64,000 bases of DNA from Ixodes scapularis (taxonomy: Eukaryota; Arthropoda; Arachnida; Ixodida; Ixodidae), in NCBI RefSeq assembly GCF_016920785.2, contig NW_024609837.1, positions 46,254,745-46,318,744 of the forward strand, given 5' to 3'. Both the position numbers and the translations under genes were made by a program. The notes beneath the pieces were generated by a model. The model searched no databases, was not told the origin of the DNA, and saw only the letters and a program-made list of their open reading frames with translations. The number at the start of each line of letters is the position of its first letter. Position 1 is the stretch's first letter. Of the stretch, positions 1 through 12,600 are shown one piece after another.

Positions 1-692
1 TTTAATAAACCTTGAAGGCCATTACGGGCATCACCACTAATATAGTCTATTATTCAAAAAAATCCTTCACGTCTTGCCACAGTAAATGATATAGAAAAAA
101 CAAGTCCTCATATATAGTCCACAGTTGTAGATAGTCCTCACAGGGTAAAATGTAACCTTTTAAACATGTATAGTCTGCGGACGATAATTCGGAAAACAGT
201 ATATGCAATGGGCCTTTGTTCGGTGCGCTCATATCTGACAAACCTTCATCAGACATCTGGTGAGTTTTTGCGAGATAAGCTTGCACCTGGGGGCACTATA
301 TCTGATATTCAATGCTGCTGAGTCTCCTGAGCTTATAACTCGATAATTTATATCCGATACCGGTGAGCTTCTTCTCGCTCAGATTTTGTGTTGTAAGAAG
401 AGAGCTACATCCGAGAAGCCTTTATTGTAAATCCGGTGAGCTGATGTCTCATGAGCTCCTATTTGATAAAATTTAATCCGAAAAGCATTCACCTGCTGAT
501 CCTTCCCGCGGTGGGCCTTGGACAGATGACTTTGTTCGATGTGAGCTTTCGTCCAATGAGCGTATATGTTCGGTGTTGTTTTTTTTTGTTCGATGAGCCC
601 ATACGCAAATGGTGTTGCCAACTGAAGCGAACCCCCGAAGCGCTATACGCGAAAGGTAACTAAGTTCGGTCTAGCACCTGGGAACTGAAGGT
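1..692. other. 3' flank of the group-7-like gene
   Basis: From about 255 to 610 a loose motif like GGTGAGCT / GATGAGC recurs at irregular spacing, suggesting a decayed tandem repeat. The short ORFs here have no recognisable content. Nothing else seen. Confidence 0.4.
421..426 (-). terminator. Candidate polyadenylation signal AATAAA
   Basis: The minus strand reads AATAAA about 265 nt downstream of the stop of the group-7-like gene, giving a plausible 3' UTR. An ATTAAA variant lies slightly closer to the stop near 472-477, so the choice is uncertain. Confidence 0.4.
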
Positions 693-1001
693 CTAAGCAC
701 GCGGGAAAAAGGTGCCAGCGACCGCTTGGTTCAGAACCGTCAAGTAGCTCCCGTAAAGAATCTTGTAAAGCTCCGCGTTGGTGTAGTTCCTGACTTCGCT
801 CCGGAATGCTCGGCTTCGCTCGATGTTGAGGTCCAGATTGCTGTCGTAGCTGGCGCTCAGCGTGATTTGTTCTACGAGAAACGTCCGCACGCTGCCGTCC
901 TTGCCGGGGTTCGCGGTCGCCTCAAAGCGAGCCGTCGTGTTTCGGACAGCCACGTGGACCCAGATGGTCTTGCGCGTCGAGAGAACGTTGTCGCCTTTGG
1001 T
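693..1001 (-). CDS. Coding exon 4 and stop
   Basis: The acceptor is GCCTTTTATTTCCAG; 102 codons then TAG at 695-693. It encodes the C-terminal half, with alternating beta-strand-like hydrophobic pattern (IWVHVAVRN, ITLSASYDSNLDLNI) and a C-terminal amphipathic helix (AELYKILYGSYLTVLNQ), as expected for the second half of a TULIP module. Confidence 0.87.
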   Translation of the reverse strand, partial: TKGDNVLSTRKTIWVHVAVRNTTARFEATANPGKDGSVRTFLVEQITLSASYDSNLDLNIERSRAFRSEVRNYTNAELYKILYGSYLTVLNQAVAGTFFPRA

Positions 1002-4000
1002 CTGGAAATAAAAGGCGCCGAGAGACGATTAGTTTTATTATAATTTGATCCAATTAGAGACTCCACAAATGCCTTGTTCCACTGCAGTGGCGAATGTATG
1101 TTTTTAATAACTTTTTAGAGCGCAGCTCTTAGGCGCCCGTTTCCGGCTTGAGCGGCGTCGCCGTCGGCCTAACCGTCACACGTCGGCGTCTCCGTCGGCC
1201 TAACCGTTACGCGTCGGCGTAACGCATGGGCGTTACGCGTCGGCGTAGCCACGCGGTGCATTATGGGAAATGTCCCGCAATGCACCGCAGTGACGCGCGC
1301 GTTGCATTTTGGGACGTTTCCCATAATGCACCGCGCGGGAGGCAGGAGGGAGGATGAGGAGGGAGGAGGATAGAGGAGGAGGAGAAAGAGGAAGGAGGAG
1401 AAGTGGAGGAAGAGGGAGTAGGACGAGGAAAGGGGGAGGAGGTGAAGAGCAGGGGAGGAGTAGATGAGAAGGGAGGAGGAGAGGCATACCGTCCCCTCCG
1501 TACCCTCCCCTCCTCCTTGCCTTTTTTAACAATTTTTTTATGTTAGAACTCAACCCACGTAATAAAATGCGCGTTTCGAGCTTCTTAAAAGTACAAAAAA
1601 AACCTTGTTCGAAAGCACGAGACGATTTCGGAGAGCAAGTACCACCCCGCCATTTGCCTTCAAGGGCCGCCTGAAGGACGGGTATTAGGAGATTTTTCTA
1701 AAACAGACACAAATACGTGGAAAGATTTTTGTTTAAACGCCACCGGCTTTGTGGAGCGGAACATGCTTGGGAGCAAGCGATATCGCCGAAGAATTCTTGG
1801 CTCGCCGAATAAGTTATTTCTTTTTATTCAGCAGCGAATATTGCTGTTTGTCAACTTAGTCTAAAAAAAACAAAAAGTTTTAGCAAGTGGGAGTGTTTTT
1901 TATGTAAAAATACGGCTTGAGCAACTGACTGAAGGATAACTTTAAGTGAAATGAAAATGCGACAACAAACAACCAATGTCAATTGTAAATTAAAATTTTA
2001 CTTCTGTGTTCTTTTAATTGTTTGAGGCCTTACCTGTGCGGTGTAGGTCACGTTGAGTCCGCTCAGATCGAGGGTACACGTGATGCTCGTGTTGCCCGCC
2101 ACCTGGATGGGCCGGTTGCAGTCCCCGACGCGGCGGACCAGGGTGTCCAACCCCCTCACGGCACCTTCGGTTAAGTTCACCTTCAGGTCGCGGATGCCAA
2201 GACCGTTCTTCTTAATCTGGATGAAAAAATGAGAGAGACTGGCTTACACTGTCTGGTAGTTCTGAACGCGACACGTATGCAATAGTTCTGCAGCGAGCAG
2301 ATGTTTTCTCCGGACGCCTATACTTAGGAGATGGCGCTAGCGAAAGAAGTGATCACCTAAAGTGTGTTGCAGGTTATAGACTAGCGGGACAAACCCTACC
2401 CCACAAAGCTTGTTTCCCAACATGATTAGGCGTGTCCTCCTCTCCAGGGTCGGCTTCCCAAAAGCAGTAATACTGGAGGGCTTTGTGTGAGGAGCCTGTA
2501 CTGCTATTCTTAGCCTACAAAAGACTATGACTGGCCTGAATCTCTGCTCCATCTGGGTCATCTGGTTTATGGGCCTGGTTTGCAATGCAAAATGCGTGGG
2601 AGTCCCTAATGAAAAATCTGATATCTATAAGACATTTTTTGTCCAACAAACACGTATGGTAAAATAAGGTCATATAAGAGCAAATAAGAACCATATATGA
2701 GCAAGTATGAAAAATATATTATATAAGAATTTATAAGAAACTTCTTATCTGTTTCTCATGACTTCTTATATGTTCTTGTATGGATTTTAAATGTTAATAT
2801 GTGATCTTATTTGATAATATCCGTTCTTTCGACCCATATATTTCTCATACAAACACTATTTTGACTAGGGGTGGCGAAAGCGTACGCTCTAAAAAAAAAG
2901 GGTATCACCTTACACCTTTTTGTCCCATATAATGCACCCCTAAACTTCAATTCGACGTACAGCGCACTATGCGCAAACAGACGGCCCCAAATATTACGAG
3001 GGGCTTGAGAACGGTACGATAAACTTATTAAACAGAACAAAAAAAAACACCGAGGTTTTGCAGTAAAGCCGAGAAAACCCCGATTTTTTTTTTTGTAGTC
3101 AATAGCACGTACATGACCTATTTTAATAAGTTGTACCACACGGCTATCAAGCATCTCGAGAAAGTTCGTACCATGAGATCGACGTCAGTGGGCTGTGTGT
3201 CCAACTGGAGTTCTGGGGTGTATTACATGGGACAAAAGGTGTAAGAATACACCCTTTCTTTTCTGGGAGTGTAAAGCGTCCTCCAGTTTTGCTCTGCCTC
3301 TCCGTTAGCCAGCCACCCCGCTACGCCACAATGTACGCACGCCCATGAACATCCAATTTGGTCCTAGGCGTCTGACAGTAACTCCAAAACGCTCGCGATG
3401 GTTTCAGTTACTCTCTTTTTTTAAATTAAGACTCTTCATAATCACCCAGATATAGTAAAACCGTTGTATTCGGGAGGACTATTGGGCGTTCACCATGTCT
3501 TATGTTCCGTCACACTTTTATGTGCCGTCACAATATGTTTACACCGAAAACGCAGATTAAATCAGCAATCGCGCGCAGAAGGCTGGGCTCGAATCAATTT
3601 TACCGAATTGGACCCAGAAAATAAATTAAACCCGGCTTTTTGGGCTTCGCAAATAATCTACACATCGCAAAAGGCTGAAATTTTTTGAGTATGTGACACT
3701 AGCGGTGGTGATAAAAGGCGAACGTGTAAGCACATGACGTTACCTGGACCAAAATAAACAAAATCGAAGCCAAAATTCTTTATGAGCCGACGTTCACCGA
3801 AGCCTAATATTCATCAACCCGAAATTTTAGATTGTGGGTGCAAGAAGCATTTCTTTCAGTGAAAATCTTTTCAAGAAAGGAAATAATTCCGCCTTTTTTA
3901 CAGGCAAGTTTTTTTTTTCCACTGAAATAAACATTATAGACGACACCTTCAATTTCAAATTTTGGTTTAATGAATTTAGGCTAAGGTAAAAGTCGGCTCA

Positions 4001-7000
4001 TAGAGAATTTTCGTTTAAATATTGTTTTCCTACTGATGCAGGTAACGTCGAGTGCTCAAACTTTAGAATTTTATCACCAAACTATCGTCATGTTCTCACG
4101 GCATCTCAGTTTTCTTCGATGCGTGATTTGTTAATGCGGGCCAAAAACTGTGTTTAATTTTCACAATTCCTCGTAACTCTGGAGAAAGTTACGACACGTA
4201 GCGGAATTAACGTAAGGAACTGAAGTAGGAGGCTAGCCCCCGTCCAAATGTGCTACAAAAATCAGCGCTTCCTGGCGGCAAATGAAAAACAAAAGAAATG
4301 GAATGAAATGCGTTCGGCTCGATATGCGGTTTGTTACCTTGAAGTTGTGAAAAGGAATTTGAGCAGTCGGGTAAAGAGATGGTGTCGTTCTGATGAGGGC
4401 AGGTACACGCTGTGACAGCACAGTGTCTATGAAGACGTTTGAGTCCGTCACGGTCACTCCACTTGCTGGGAAATAAAAACAAAACAAATATGCGTGTGGT
4501 TCACTTTATGAAGAACGATTACGATTTTTTTTTGTCCTTAACAAAATCACCAGAAAACCCAAAATTTTTCCAAGCATAAAACAAGAAAAGCAACAAAAAA
4601 GCGCCGCGATTAAAGCCATCATAAACGTATTAATTGTTTTTTTTCCACAGGCAATATATTTGTGGAACAAGCTTCTATGTTTCGCCGTTTCTCCGCAGTT
4701 TATTTCTGAATTAAATAATGTTTTATGCATTTTGTTAAGAAAGTGAGTGTGTCAAAACGGCTTTTATTCGTACGTCCTTGTCGGACGGGACAGGTTATCC
4801 TATAGGATTATTACATAGCGTGGCATTTCAGTTGTAAGTATCCTTGCCTGTATCTTCCGCGGCTGGTTTGCCCTTAAACAGGGCTGACAATATTTAAAAT
4901 ATGAATAAAAAAATCGTGCACCATGACAGCGCCGAGTTTGTGTGTGCCTTCCACTTGCCCTTGTGTTCTTTCACAGCTGTTTTCTTTATTATCTTTGTGT
5001 GTACGATATGAAGCTGAGCATTACGTGCATGGTAGAAACGGCATGCTCTGTGTCCTGTCCCATATTTTTCTATTTTTACGTTACAGTCTCGTCGTGCACC
5101 CTCGGGCAGACGGAAGCATATTTGCAACTTCAGCGGACGCAAACTACCGAAAAGGGCGTGGCGGACGGGAGCAGGGAGCTATCGCCTTTCTAATTCTGCA
5201 GCTAAAACCGACCCCTCGTCTCGGCCGAAATGCGAACCATAGAAAAGAGAGATTAAACACACGCCACTGCAGTGGCACAAAGCTATGATCAAAGGACCGT
5301 CTCTTCGAGTGCTTTGAAGGGAAGTAGATTCACCTATATTTTTTAGACTGCCCGTGGATAGGAAGCACCCTGTTAATGTTTGTCTTCCAAGCTCATGTTA
5401 CCTTGATTGTCAAAGGGCAAACAATGTTTTACTGAATGGCGACACCGTCGTTCGACGAGCTTCCTCGATTGTTTTATGTTCTATGCAGTACTGCAATATT
5501 ACGTAGTCAAGTGCAAAATTAAGAATGCGCCAGAAGCTCTTTCTCCACCCTCATTAGCGTCAACCTGTGTTGTTCCGCGATGCGAAAGTAGCCCCGTACC
5601 GAAGCGCGCATCATGCTGAAGCCACTTAACTCATCATGGCTACCGCCTTTTCTAGTTTGTTTTCGGGGCGAATTTATGCAGTCGTATAAGTAATATCTGG
5701 TGTTTATGCGGAACATTCTTAAGTGGTACCCGACGATAGCAATAGCACCGCTAAAAATGGCCAACGATGACGAGAAGCAAGCAAGCTGGTTCCATCGGCA
5801 AAGCCAGGTTCTAACCAACCTTTAGTGCCGTCATTTTCAAGGAGCCCCAGGAAGTCTCGCACGTCCTCATAGCGCTGAGCCTTGGCCGTCTCTGTGGGAG
5901 TCAGAGACCCACGTATATTCCACCGGACAGCGAAAGTAGCGGGACTTCAGCTTGTGCATTTTAAATTTTCTTCATAGAATACGTCTTGTGTTGTTACGAG
6001 CACCCCAACAACATCCTGAGGCTGCCGTAGAAAATGCGGCTCTACAACGTTTTATGTTATCAGAAGATTAAGCGCAATAGACATTTTCCGCATTAAAACG
6101 ACACGCAGCGGCGAAAAGCTCGCACTACCGCTCTGCGCCGGGTGCTGGGAACTGTAGCTGCGCTACCTTTCCTGCAGTCTCCACAACTGAAATGAGTCAC
6201 GGAAGGGGCAGGAAAGGTAGCGCAGCACCCATATCGGAGGCAAAGTGTAGTGCGAGATTTGGCCGCAGTGTGAGGAAGGCGTGGACATGCGCATTAGTCG
6301 TCTTGAAAAAAAAGTGAATCCCAAAATATTTTTTTTCAGATGAATTTCTTTTTCATCTTTCTTGTCTATTGCGTTTTTTTTTGTTTTTTTTTTTCAACTT
6401 TGCTGCACTTGCAATGTATTTTCGTTTAACTTCTGCGGTTACCTCAAATAAGGTCGTAGTCAATATCCGTATCTGCGTACAACTAACTAACAACTTGAAA
6501 GTATAAATGAGATATGCTTTAGCTGGGCGAGGGAGAAAGGGAGGTCCTAAAGCGATGAAGTAAACGTTTTAACAGACAATTTCTAGTTGCAGCAAAAATA
6601 TAAAAAAAAATTAAAGCAAAATGCTAGTCTTTTAACAGTGCTAAGAATGTATTTGGAATAAATAAGACATCAAATAGGCCATTTTCAAAAGTCCACCATG
6701 CAACAATGCGGTCGCCACTTCTTGGGCATGAAGGGCGTGATTGAATCTGAGTTCACGCAAAATGCTGACGCAGCACTAGTCTGCAATAGATGGTCAGATT
6801 GCGTGCTTAAGCAATGGTGGACTAAGGTAATTTGGGAGGCGGCTACCAGGTGGCGAACACTTTCGCAAAGAGGCTAGTGAAAAATAAACAATTTCCTCCG
6901 GTAGGATTAAGTTTAAATTAACTTTTATAGGCCCCACTTAACCGCTAATCATCACCACAACTGAAACGTCTGCTAGTAATTTTGCAAGGTAAAGGATGTG

Positions 7001-7814
7001 ACGTTCCTGCCATGCTTCAAGCGAGGGACTAAAAAAAGCACTAAATTGTCACGCACCGTGTCTGTTCTCCACTGCTACGTACAGTAAGTGACGTATTTAG
7101 GGCGGACACGCTATCGTCACGAATCAGTGACTTTATTGCGTTTAGTCTTGTTGTGTTACGGGGCGGCGTGACTTATTTATTCATCGCTTAGTATATATAT
7201 ATATATATATATAAAATTGCGGCAGGAAATTGCGACTGAAATTTAAACTCAGTCGTGATGGTGTTGTTGTAACTATAAAATAAATGCTGAAAATATTTTC
7301 TTTAGGTTTTGTATTATATATAATGATTTACTAACAGAAAAACATTGAAATTTATTTTACGACTACAAAGAATTTATATAGAAACCGAGACACTATTCAA
7401 GCCGTGCGAGCAGATAAACATTGAACGCCGAGTGGCACTTTTTTTTATATAATTCCAGCGACGAAACCATCATAAAAATCTAAATGACATTCTGTAATCT
7501 AAAAATAGATTAAGAGATTACCTCGAGCTGTTTGCCGACTAGCTGATGATACTTTCAACAATCCAGTGCCATTTTTACTTTCATTGTTAGTGGGATTGAT
7601 CATTAATATGTTTTAGCTAGATTAAAATTATTTTATTTTAATATTATATTAAAGTGCAGCAAGGATGACGCACGTTCAAAACTATGCTTTCCCTTACAAG
7701 AGTGTGTGTTATAAAAGTGGTTATTTATGTTTCTTCTTATTTCTTGATCAACAAATGCATTCCCCACTTACCGACTGCGATGACCGCGAAAACCAGACCA
7801 ACGATTCTCAGCAT
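693..7814 (-). CDS. Secreted mite group-7-allergen-like (TULIP-fold) protein, four coding exons
   Basis: This is a spliced minus-strand gene: exons 7772-7814, 4338-4465, 2034-2216 and 693-1001, 663 nt in total, encoding 220 aa and ending in TAG. All three introns have GT-AG ends and the reading frame continues across every junction. Residues 1-16 form a short hydrophobic signal peptide (MLRIVGLVFAVIAVA). The mature part resembles dust-mite group 7 allergens, which are TULIP-fold lipid or bacterial-product binding proteins: a GLGIRDLKV strand is followed by VRGLDTLVRRVGDC, close to the VRGL...RVGD block of that family, and the total length also fits. Cysteines 90 and 104 could form a disulfide. 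Sequons lie at N71, N99, N112, N139 and N190, so the protein is probably secreted and glycosylated. Function is inferred only from family: extracellular binding of a hydrophobic ligand. A general takeout/JHBP-like protein is the alternative name. I saw no frameshift or internal stop. Confidence 0.85.
1117..1525. repeat. GC-rich repeat module with purine-rich tail (in intron 3)
   Basis: It starts with the near-palindrome AGAGCGCAGCTCTTAGGCG, then repeats of CCGTCGGCCTAACCG / TTACGCGTCGGCGTA (1150-1250), then an inverted repeat around 1257-1333 (TGCATTATGGGAAATG against CGTTTCCCATAATGCA), then 160 bp of GGA-rich polypurine ending in a CCCTCCCCTCCTCC box. A second module with the same pyrimidine box and the same AGAGC-GCA-GCTCT end lies at about 52.77-52.90 kb. 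Confidence 0.6.
2034..2216 (-). CDS. Coding exon 3 (VRGL...RVGDC block)
   Basis: The acceptor is CTCATTTTTTCATCCAG and the donor CAG|GTAAGG; 61 codons in phase 0. It carries the most family-like segment (VRGLDTLVRRVGDC), both cysteines of the mature protein, and three sequons. GC content and third-position GC are clearly higher than in the flanking introns. Confidence 0.87.
4338..4465 (-). CDS. Coding exon 2
   Basis: The acceptor reads TTTTATTTCCCAG and the donor AAG|GTAACA. The exon encodes the start of the mature protein, from SGVTVTDSN to IPFHNFK, including the amphipathic N-terminal segment and the I-P-x-H block seen in group-7-like proteins. It ends in phase 0. Confidence 0.85.
6119..6256. 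repeat. Small inverted-repeat element in the first long intron
   Basis: The outer ends CTCGCACTA / TAGTGCGAG and inner arms CTGCGCTACCTTTCCTGC / GCAGGAAAGGTAGCGCAG are inverted about a short loop. The 138-bp size and absence of coding fit a MITE or retroposed hairpin. It lies in the 4466-7771 intron, which otherwise holds only AT-rich sequence and a short (TA)n at about 7.19 kb. Confidence 0.55.
7772..7814 (-). CDS. Coding exon 1 (signal peptide)
   Basis: The ATG at 7814 opens 14 codons of a hydrophobic leader plus one base, followed by a GTAAGT donor at 7771-7766. The split codon (G|CA) completes as Ala in exon 2. The ATG is the only one that gives a signal peptide in frame. An acceptor-like stretch (pyrimidine-rich, then TAG) ends at 7840, so the exon may extend to 7839 as 5' UTR. 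Confidence 0.85.
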
Positions 7815-8807
7815 TCTGCTTGTAGATTGTGAGCTGTGCCTACGCAAGGAAGTGGGAGTTTACAAGAGAATAAGCACTCAGGCGAGGTGACAGTTTTCAG
7901 CATAACTACAATAGCCAAGAACCAACAGAAGATGTTGCAGAACCACGGGGAACCCTCTGGCACTCAATTTTGCACCACGGGCTCTAAGTTCTCGTAAAAT
8001 TAACTATTCTAGAGATTTTTTTTTTGATGATGCCTAATAAGCTTTTGATTGAAACCGTATTACCCATTAAGAAGTTGATGTTGAATAACTAATGAACGCC
8101 TGAATAATACTATATGCCGTGACCTGTACATATGTGAATTGTTTAGCGTTTAGCGTCTTGCCGTCATACGTTGAAACACGTGGGGTCCTGGACTCGTCAA
8201 CCACAAAGTGGGAACCAAAGTTTATGGAGGGTAAGCTTAAACCCTTGTGACGATGACGCAGCTTTTTTGTCCCCGAAGTGCGATCAACGCGCTCCGCAAA
8301 GTTTCGGCTACAATCTAGTGTTTTACGAAATTTAAGCTACTGGTGTAAATCATGAACCTTAATACATCCATAAAAAATGCAGGGAGCAGTGTCTTTAAAC
8401 AGCAAAGCGGGTGGAATAACTCTTAAATACTGGACCCGTTTTATTACTTCACCCCAAAATACCAAGGCGGCTAGAAGTATCAAACACAAAGCTAAAGACT
8501 AAACCATGATAAATGATACCTGAGTTTGTAGCAAGAAAGGGGAAACATCAAACATTTAAAATAAGAGAAAAAAAAGGACAAACCGTCTGTTCAACTGTTT
8601 CGGGTTCCCTTTTCTTACGACAGTCCGAGGCATGATTAATCATAGTTAATCCTCACCAGTTTTTCTTTTTTTTTTACTAAAGACTAACTTGACGGACTGC
8701 TATATTTGGACTATTGCGACAAGGGAGCGGGGTCATCGTTGCAAAGGTTCATTCAACGCGCTCCGCAAATTTCGGCCTCAACTTTGTGCGTTAAATGTAC
8801 GTCTATG

Positions 8808-9622
8808 TATACAGGGTGTTTTTTTTTTAGCTGCACCAAATTTTCAAAAAAGGGAAACGTGAGATAGAGTAATTTAAGCCCTGGGGAAGTGTTAATGGCC
8901 ATGGCGACCATTAGAAAAAAGGTGAAATTAGGTAATTAGTTTGCTAACTAACTAAAATGTTTTAACTAACTTTTAAATTTTTCACTTGAGAGTACATAAT
9001 GTATTTAGATAATTGAAGCTCGACCTCAGTATGATCTAGGCCTGTCATCAAAGTTTGATTAAAAAAATTGTAGTAGGTGCTATTGGGTCCAGAAATTCCA
9101 CTTTGGTACACGGCGCCAAACCGAAACTAAGCGAGGAAGAGCGCCGGTAAAGTTTTCGCTCCGCCCTTTCGGGCATGCGATTTTTTGTTATCGTGGCCGG
9201 CTCCACTTGCTTAGGCGAAGCTGGCTGCGATAACGACGATCCATGGGGGCTGGAAGGGCGGAGCGATTACTTTACCGGCGCTCTTTCTTGTTTAGTTTCG
9301 GTTTGACGCCGTGTACCAAAGAGACATTTCTTGACCTCGTAACACCTACTACAAAATTTTTAACCAAACCTTGATGGCAGGGCTAGATTATATTGATGTC
9401 GAGCTGCAATTCCTTAAATACATTATGTTCCCTGAAGTAAAAAATTAAGAAGTTAGTTAAAACATTTTAGTTAATTAGCTGACTAATTGCCTAATTTCAC
9501 CTTTTCTCAAGGATCCTCCATGGCCATTAACACTTCCCCAGAGCTTAAACGACTCTATCTCACGTTTCCTTTTTTCTGAAAATTTGGAGGAGCTAAAAAA
9601 AAAAAAAAAACATCCTGTATAT
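8808..9622. mobile_element. Foldback MITE, ends TATACAGGGTG...CATCCTGTATA
   Basis: The two halves of this 815-bp block are inverted copies of each other down to a centre near 9.2 kb. The left arm runs from TACAGGGTGTTTTTTTT through GAAACGTGAGATAGAGT, CATGGCGACC and CACGGCGCCAAACCGAAAC; the right arm gives the same landmarks reversed, ending AAAACATCCTGTATA. Flanking TA/TATA suggests a TA-type target duplication. No coding capacity. A one-armed relative lies at 55.10-55.83 kb. Confidence 0.8.
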
Positions 9623-12600
9623 ATATCTGCGAGTTTGTTTTGCCGCAGAACACCAAAGCAACCTATGGCGGAAAACGATGAAAGGAATTTCAGCAAAGGC
9701 ACAGCTGATAATACGATTAAATTCGAAAAACGCGATATGCGTAGGGATAATGACGAACGTTAGTGGTCTAAACGTCAACTGAGCATCGTTGTTCGCTGGG
9801 ACGCTTCAACTGTTTGCCGTGATTCACTCTCTCATGTTCAGCAGGAAGAACTCACAGACCTTTCTTTAGAGTGCAGTTCTGTGTCGTTCAAGTGTACAAA
9901 AAACAACTTGAACGAAAAAAAAGTGATACATATTTTTCTTTTAAATTTGAGCCCAACCTGGCCAATACAGGATACCAAAATGTGCGCAGAAAGTTATATT
10001 GTGGCGTAAAACTCGTCACAAACACATGAAAGGATATAACCGAAGACGCGCGCACGTTAAGCCCTTTTTTATTAAGTTCGCTCTTGTTTAAGTATTACTC
10101 TCATCAAATATAGTGCGGCGCTTAGACACATATAGCTGTTATGCGATGCCAAAAAGAATGTATAATATTGAGAGGCTCAATAGCGTAGTATGTGAAAGAT
10201 TACTTGAATCTGGCAGTGTCTGCCACGATTCTCAAAAAGGTTTGTCTTTTCGATTATCGGCACATTCGGGCCAAGTCCCAGAAGTACTTTTAGGTTTGAA
10301 CTGCAGTAACTGACAGCTAAAAACAAATCGGGTCGTGGCTGATTGCTTCGGGATTAGATTTTTGTAGTGATAATCAGATAATTATCATGGGCTGCGGAGC
10401 GGTAATAAGAAGTTCGTGACTCACTATACCCCTTGTTTCTTTTGCTGACACTGACTATATAAAGAAAATACAATGTCCCCCCTCCCCCCCGCCATAAAAA
10501 CAAAAGCGGAAGTAATTGCAGTGTTGCACAATTTAAGGCGCTGACTCTTTCAGCTAAGTTGTAGAATTTCGTCACTTAGGCAGCAGAAATGCTACTAATA
10601 TTAGCGCGTGTTTCTTTTAAGGACATAAAATGCATTTGTCATGGGTAATGTTCAAGTTACAGAGCCTCCATAAAAATTACACGATTCATTTTATAAGTTG
10701 TTCTATAGGTAGGAGAAAAGATTATAAACATAGTTTTCCATGAAAATAAAAAAGTTATCTCAATTGAGTTATTTCAACTTGTGGCCTTTGCAGAAACTGA
10801 ACAATCGGCGAGAATTATTAATTGAATAACTTGTAATTTCCGCACCTCCCCCTCTTTGATATAATATTTTAATTTTCGTTCTCGTTTACATGAGTCAATC
10901 TTGCGCATGATGATAAACCTCTGTCTGAGGTTGTGAAATGGAAAACGCGAAGGAAAACAAAAAATAAGAAGAGGCAACGTTTCAACATCTCTCCATTTTG
11001 CAGGAAATCAGTCATTTCATTCATAAGCTACGCCGCTGGATAATGTCAAGACGAAACATTTATCGCATCTTCAAAAAATACTCTGCTTATTTTTTAGTAA
11101 AATGCCGACAAGAGGGGCTGCTTCTCGTATGGCGATCAGGTTCCTAAGTCGCGGCACTTTGCCAACTGCAGGCATTGAGGTAAAAATATATATATAAAAA
11201 AAGATGTATATATATAACGTTTTACAATAACATTTACTCAGTATAAACGAACACAGAGTGTTGCCGTCGCGTCCCGCAATGTCTGACACATTTCTTTCCT
11301 CGAACGCCTCTAGGAAACCTTGAATTCAGAAGTGCTATCGCGAAAACGTGCGAACATAGTCCTCTACGCACAGGCGCTCGCCCTGGCATATTTGAACTGT
11401 AAACACGCTGGGCCTAACCGGATGTTATTGAAACCGTAACACGCTGTTTCTTGATTTTAACTGAACTTTTGCTTCAGCACAAACTTTGTGTTATGCATAC
11501 TTTCCTGGCCAATTTTTTCTCATCGTCCGGGTGTCATTGAAATGACCTTGAACAAAAAGACGATAGTGTTTGAGTTTTTAGCCACCGAGGGTTCAGTAAA
11601 CGAAAGGCGTGGATTGGTGTGGCCACGCCTATTGCTTCGTAATTGGCTCTTATGCGTTTTTAGCGGCTATTGTTGAAGCCTCATTGGCTGTGGCGTAATA
11701 GTGAGATGCACGGTATTCGCCAGGCCCTGCCGTCCGTACCTTTAAGTGTGCTTTCTCTTTTTAGTCACGAGAAACCGTTCTGGTTGATATGACCATCGGT
11801 CGGGTTTAACTGCGCCTACATAGACGTTAAGATAAAATGCTCGACATTGACATTGACATTGGTTAATGTGGCCGCTCTCTGGTGAATGTTAATTGTATCG
11901 GTAATCATAATAGTAAAATTTCGATTATAACTCGAATCCCAAGGTATTCGTATTATAATCAGTCAAGGAGTTATGTAATTTACCCTCAATCTTCCAACCT
12001 TTCGACTCATTTTTCTTAGCTATGCTCTTGTCAGGTTGTTTATAACTAGACCAATTTAAAGAGTCGTTTTTATAGCTCTCGCACAACTCAGAGCTTTAGG
12101 TTAAACAGATTTACGATCACTTAGCATAGAGCCCCTGAAACAACGAGGAGGCCACATTCGTTGCCAAATTACTCTTAACTATATCGCCATATGGCAGATT
12201 TCGCGATAATTTGTAAGAAACATTCAACATATATTGCTTGTTTTTGTGGTTTTATGGAACGTCTCTGGCCACTGAAGTCACCCTTCCTTCAAACGAGCTA
12301 TACGTTGTTGCTCGTTTGTAGGCCTTAGTGCCCTATCTTTGGAACAACGCAGCTTTGTTTCTTCTTTAGATGGCAACACGGCGTAACAATTAGAACAGGA
12401 AATAGAAGGACTCCATTGTTACATAAGGAACCTTGCTTGCATAATGATCCCTCTCGCCGGCGTGTGTCATGCTACCGTTCTCATCACGTACTTCCATTGT
12501 TTAACTGAAGGAAAAAAAAATTAAATTGAGACATTTTGATGTTCGCTAAGACAAACGCTGCCATTTCGTATGTTACGGTGATTCGCGAAGGTACTGTGCG

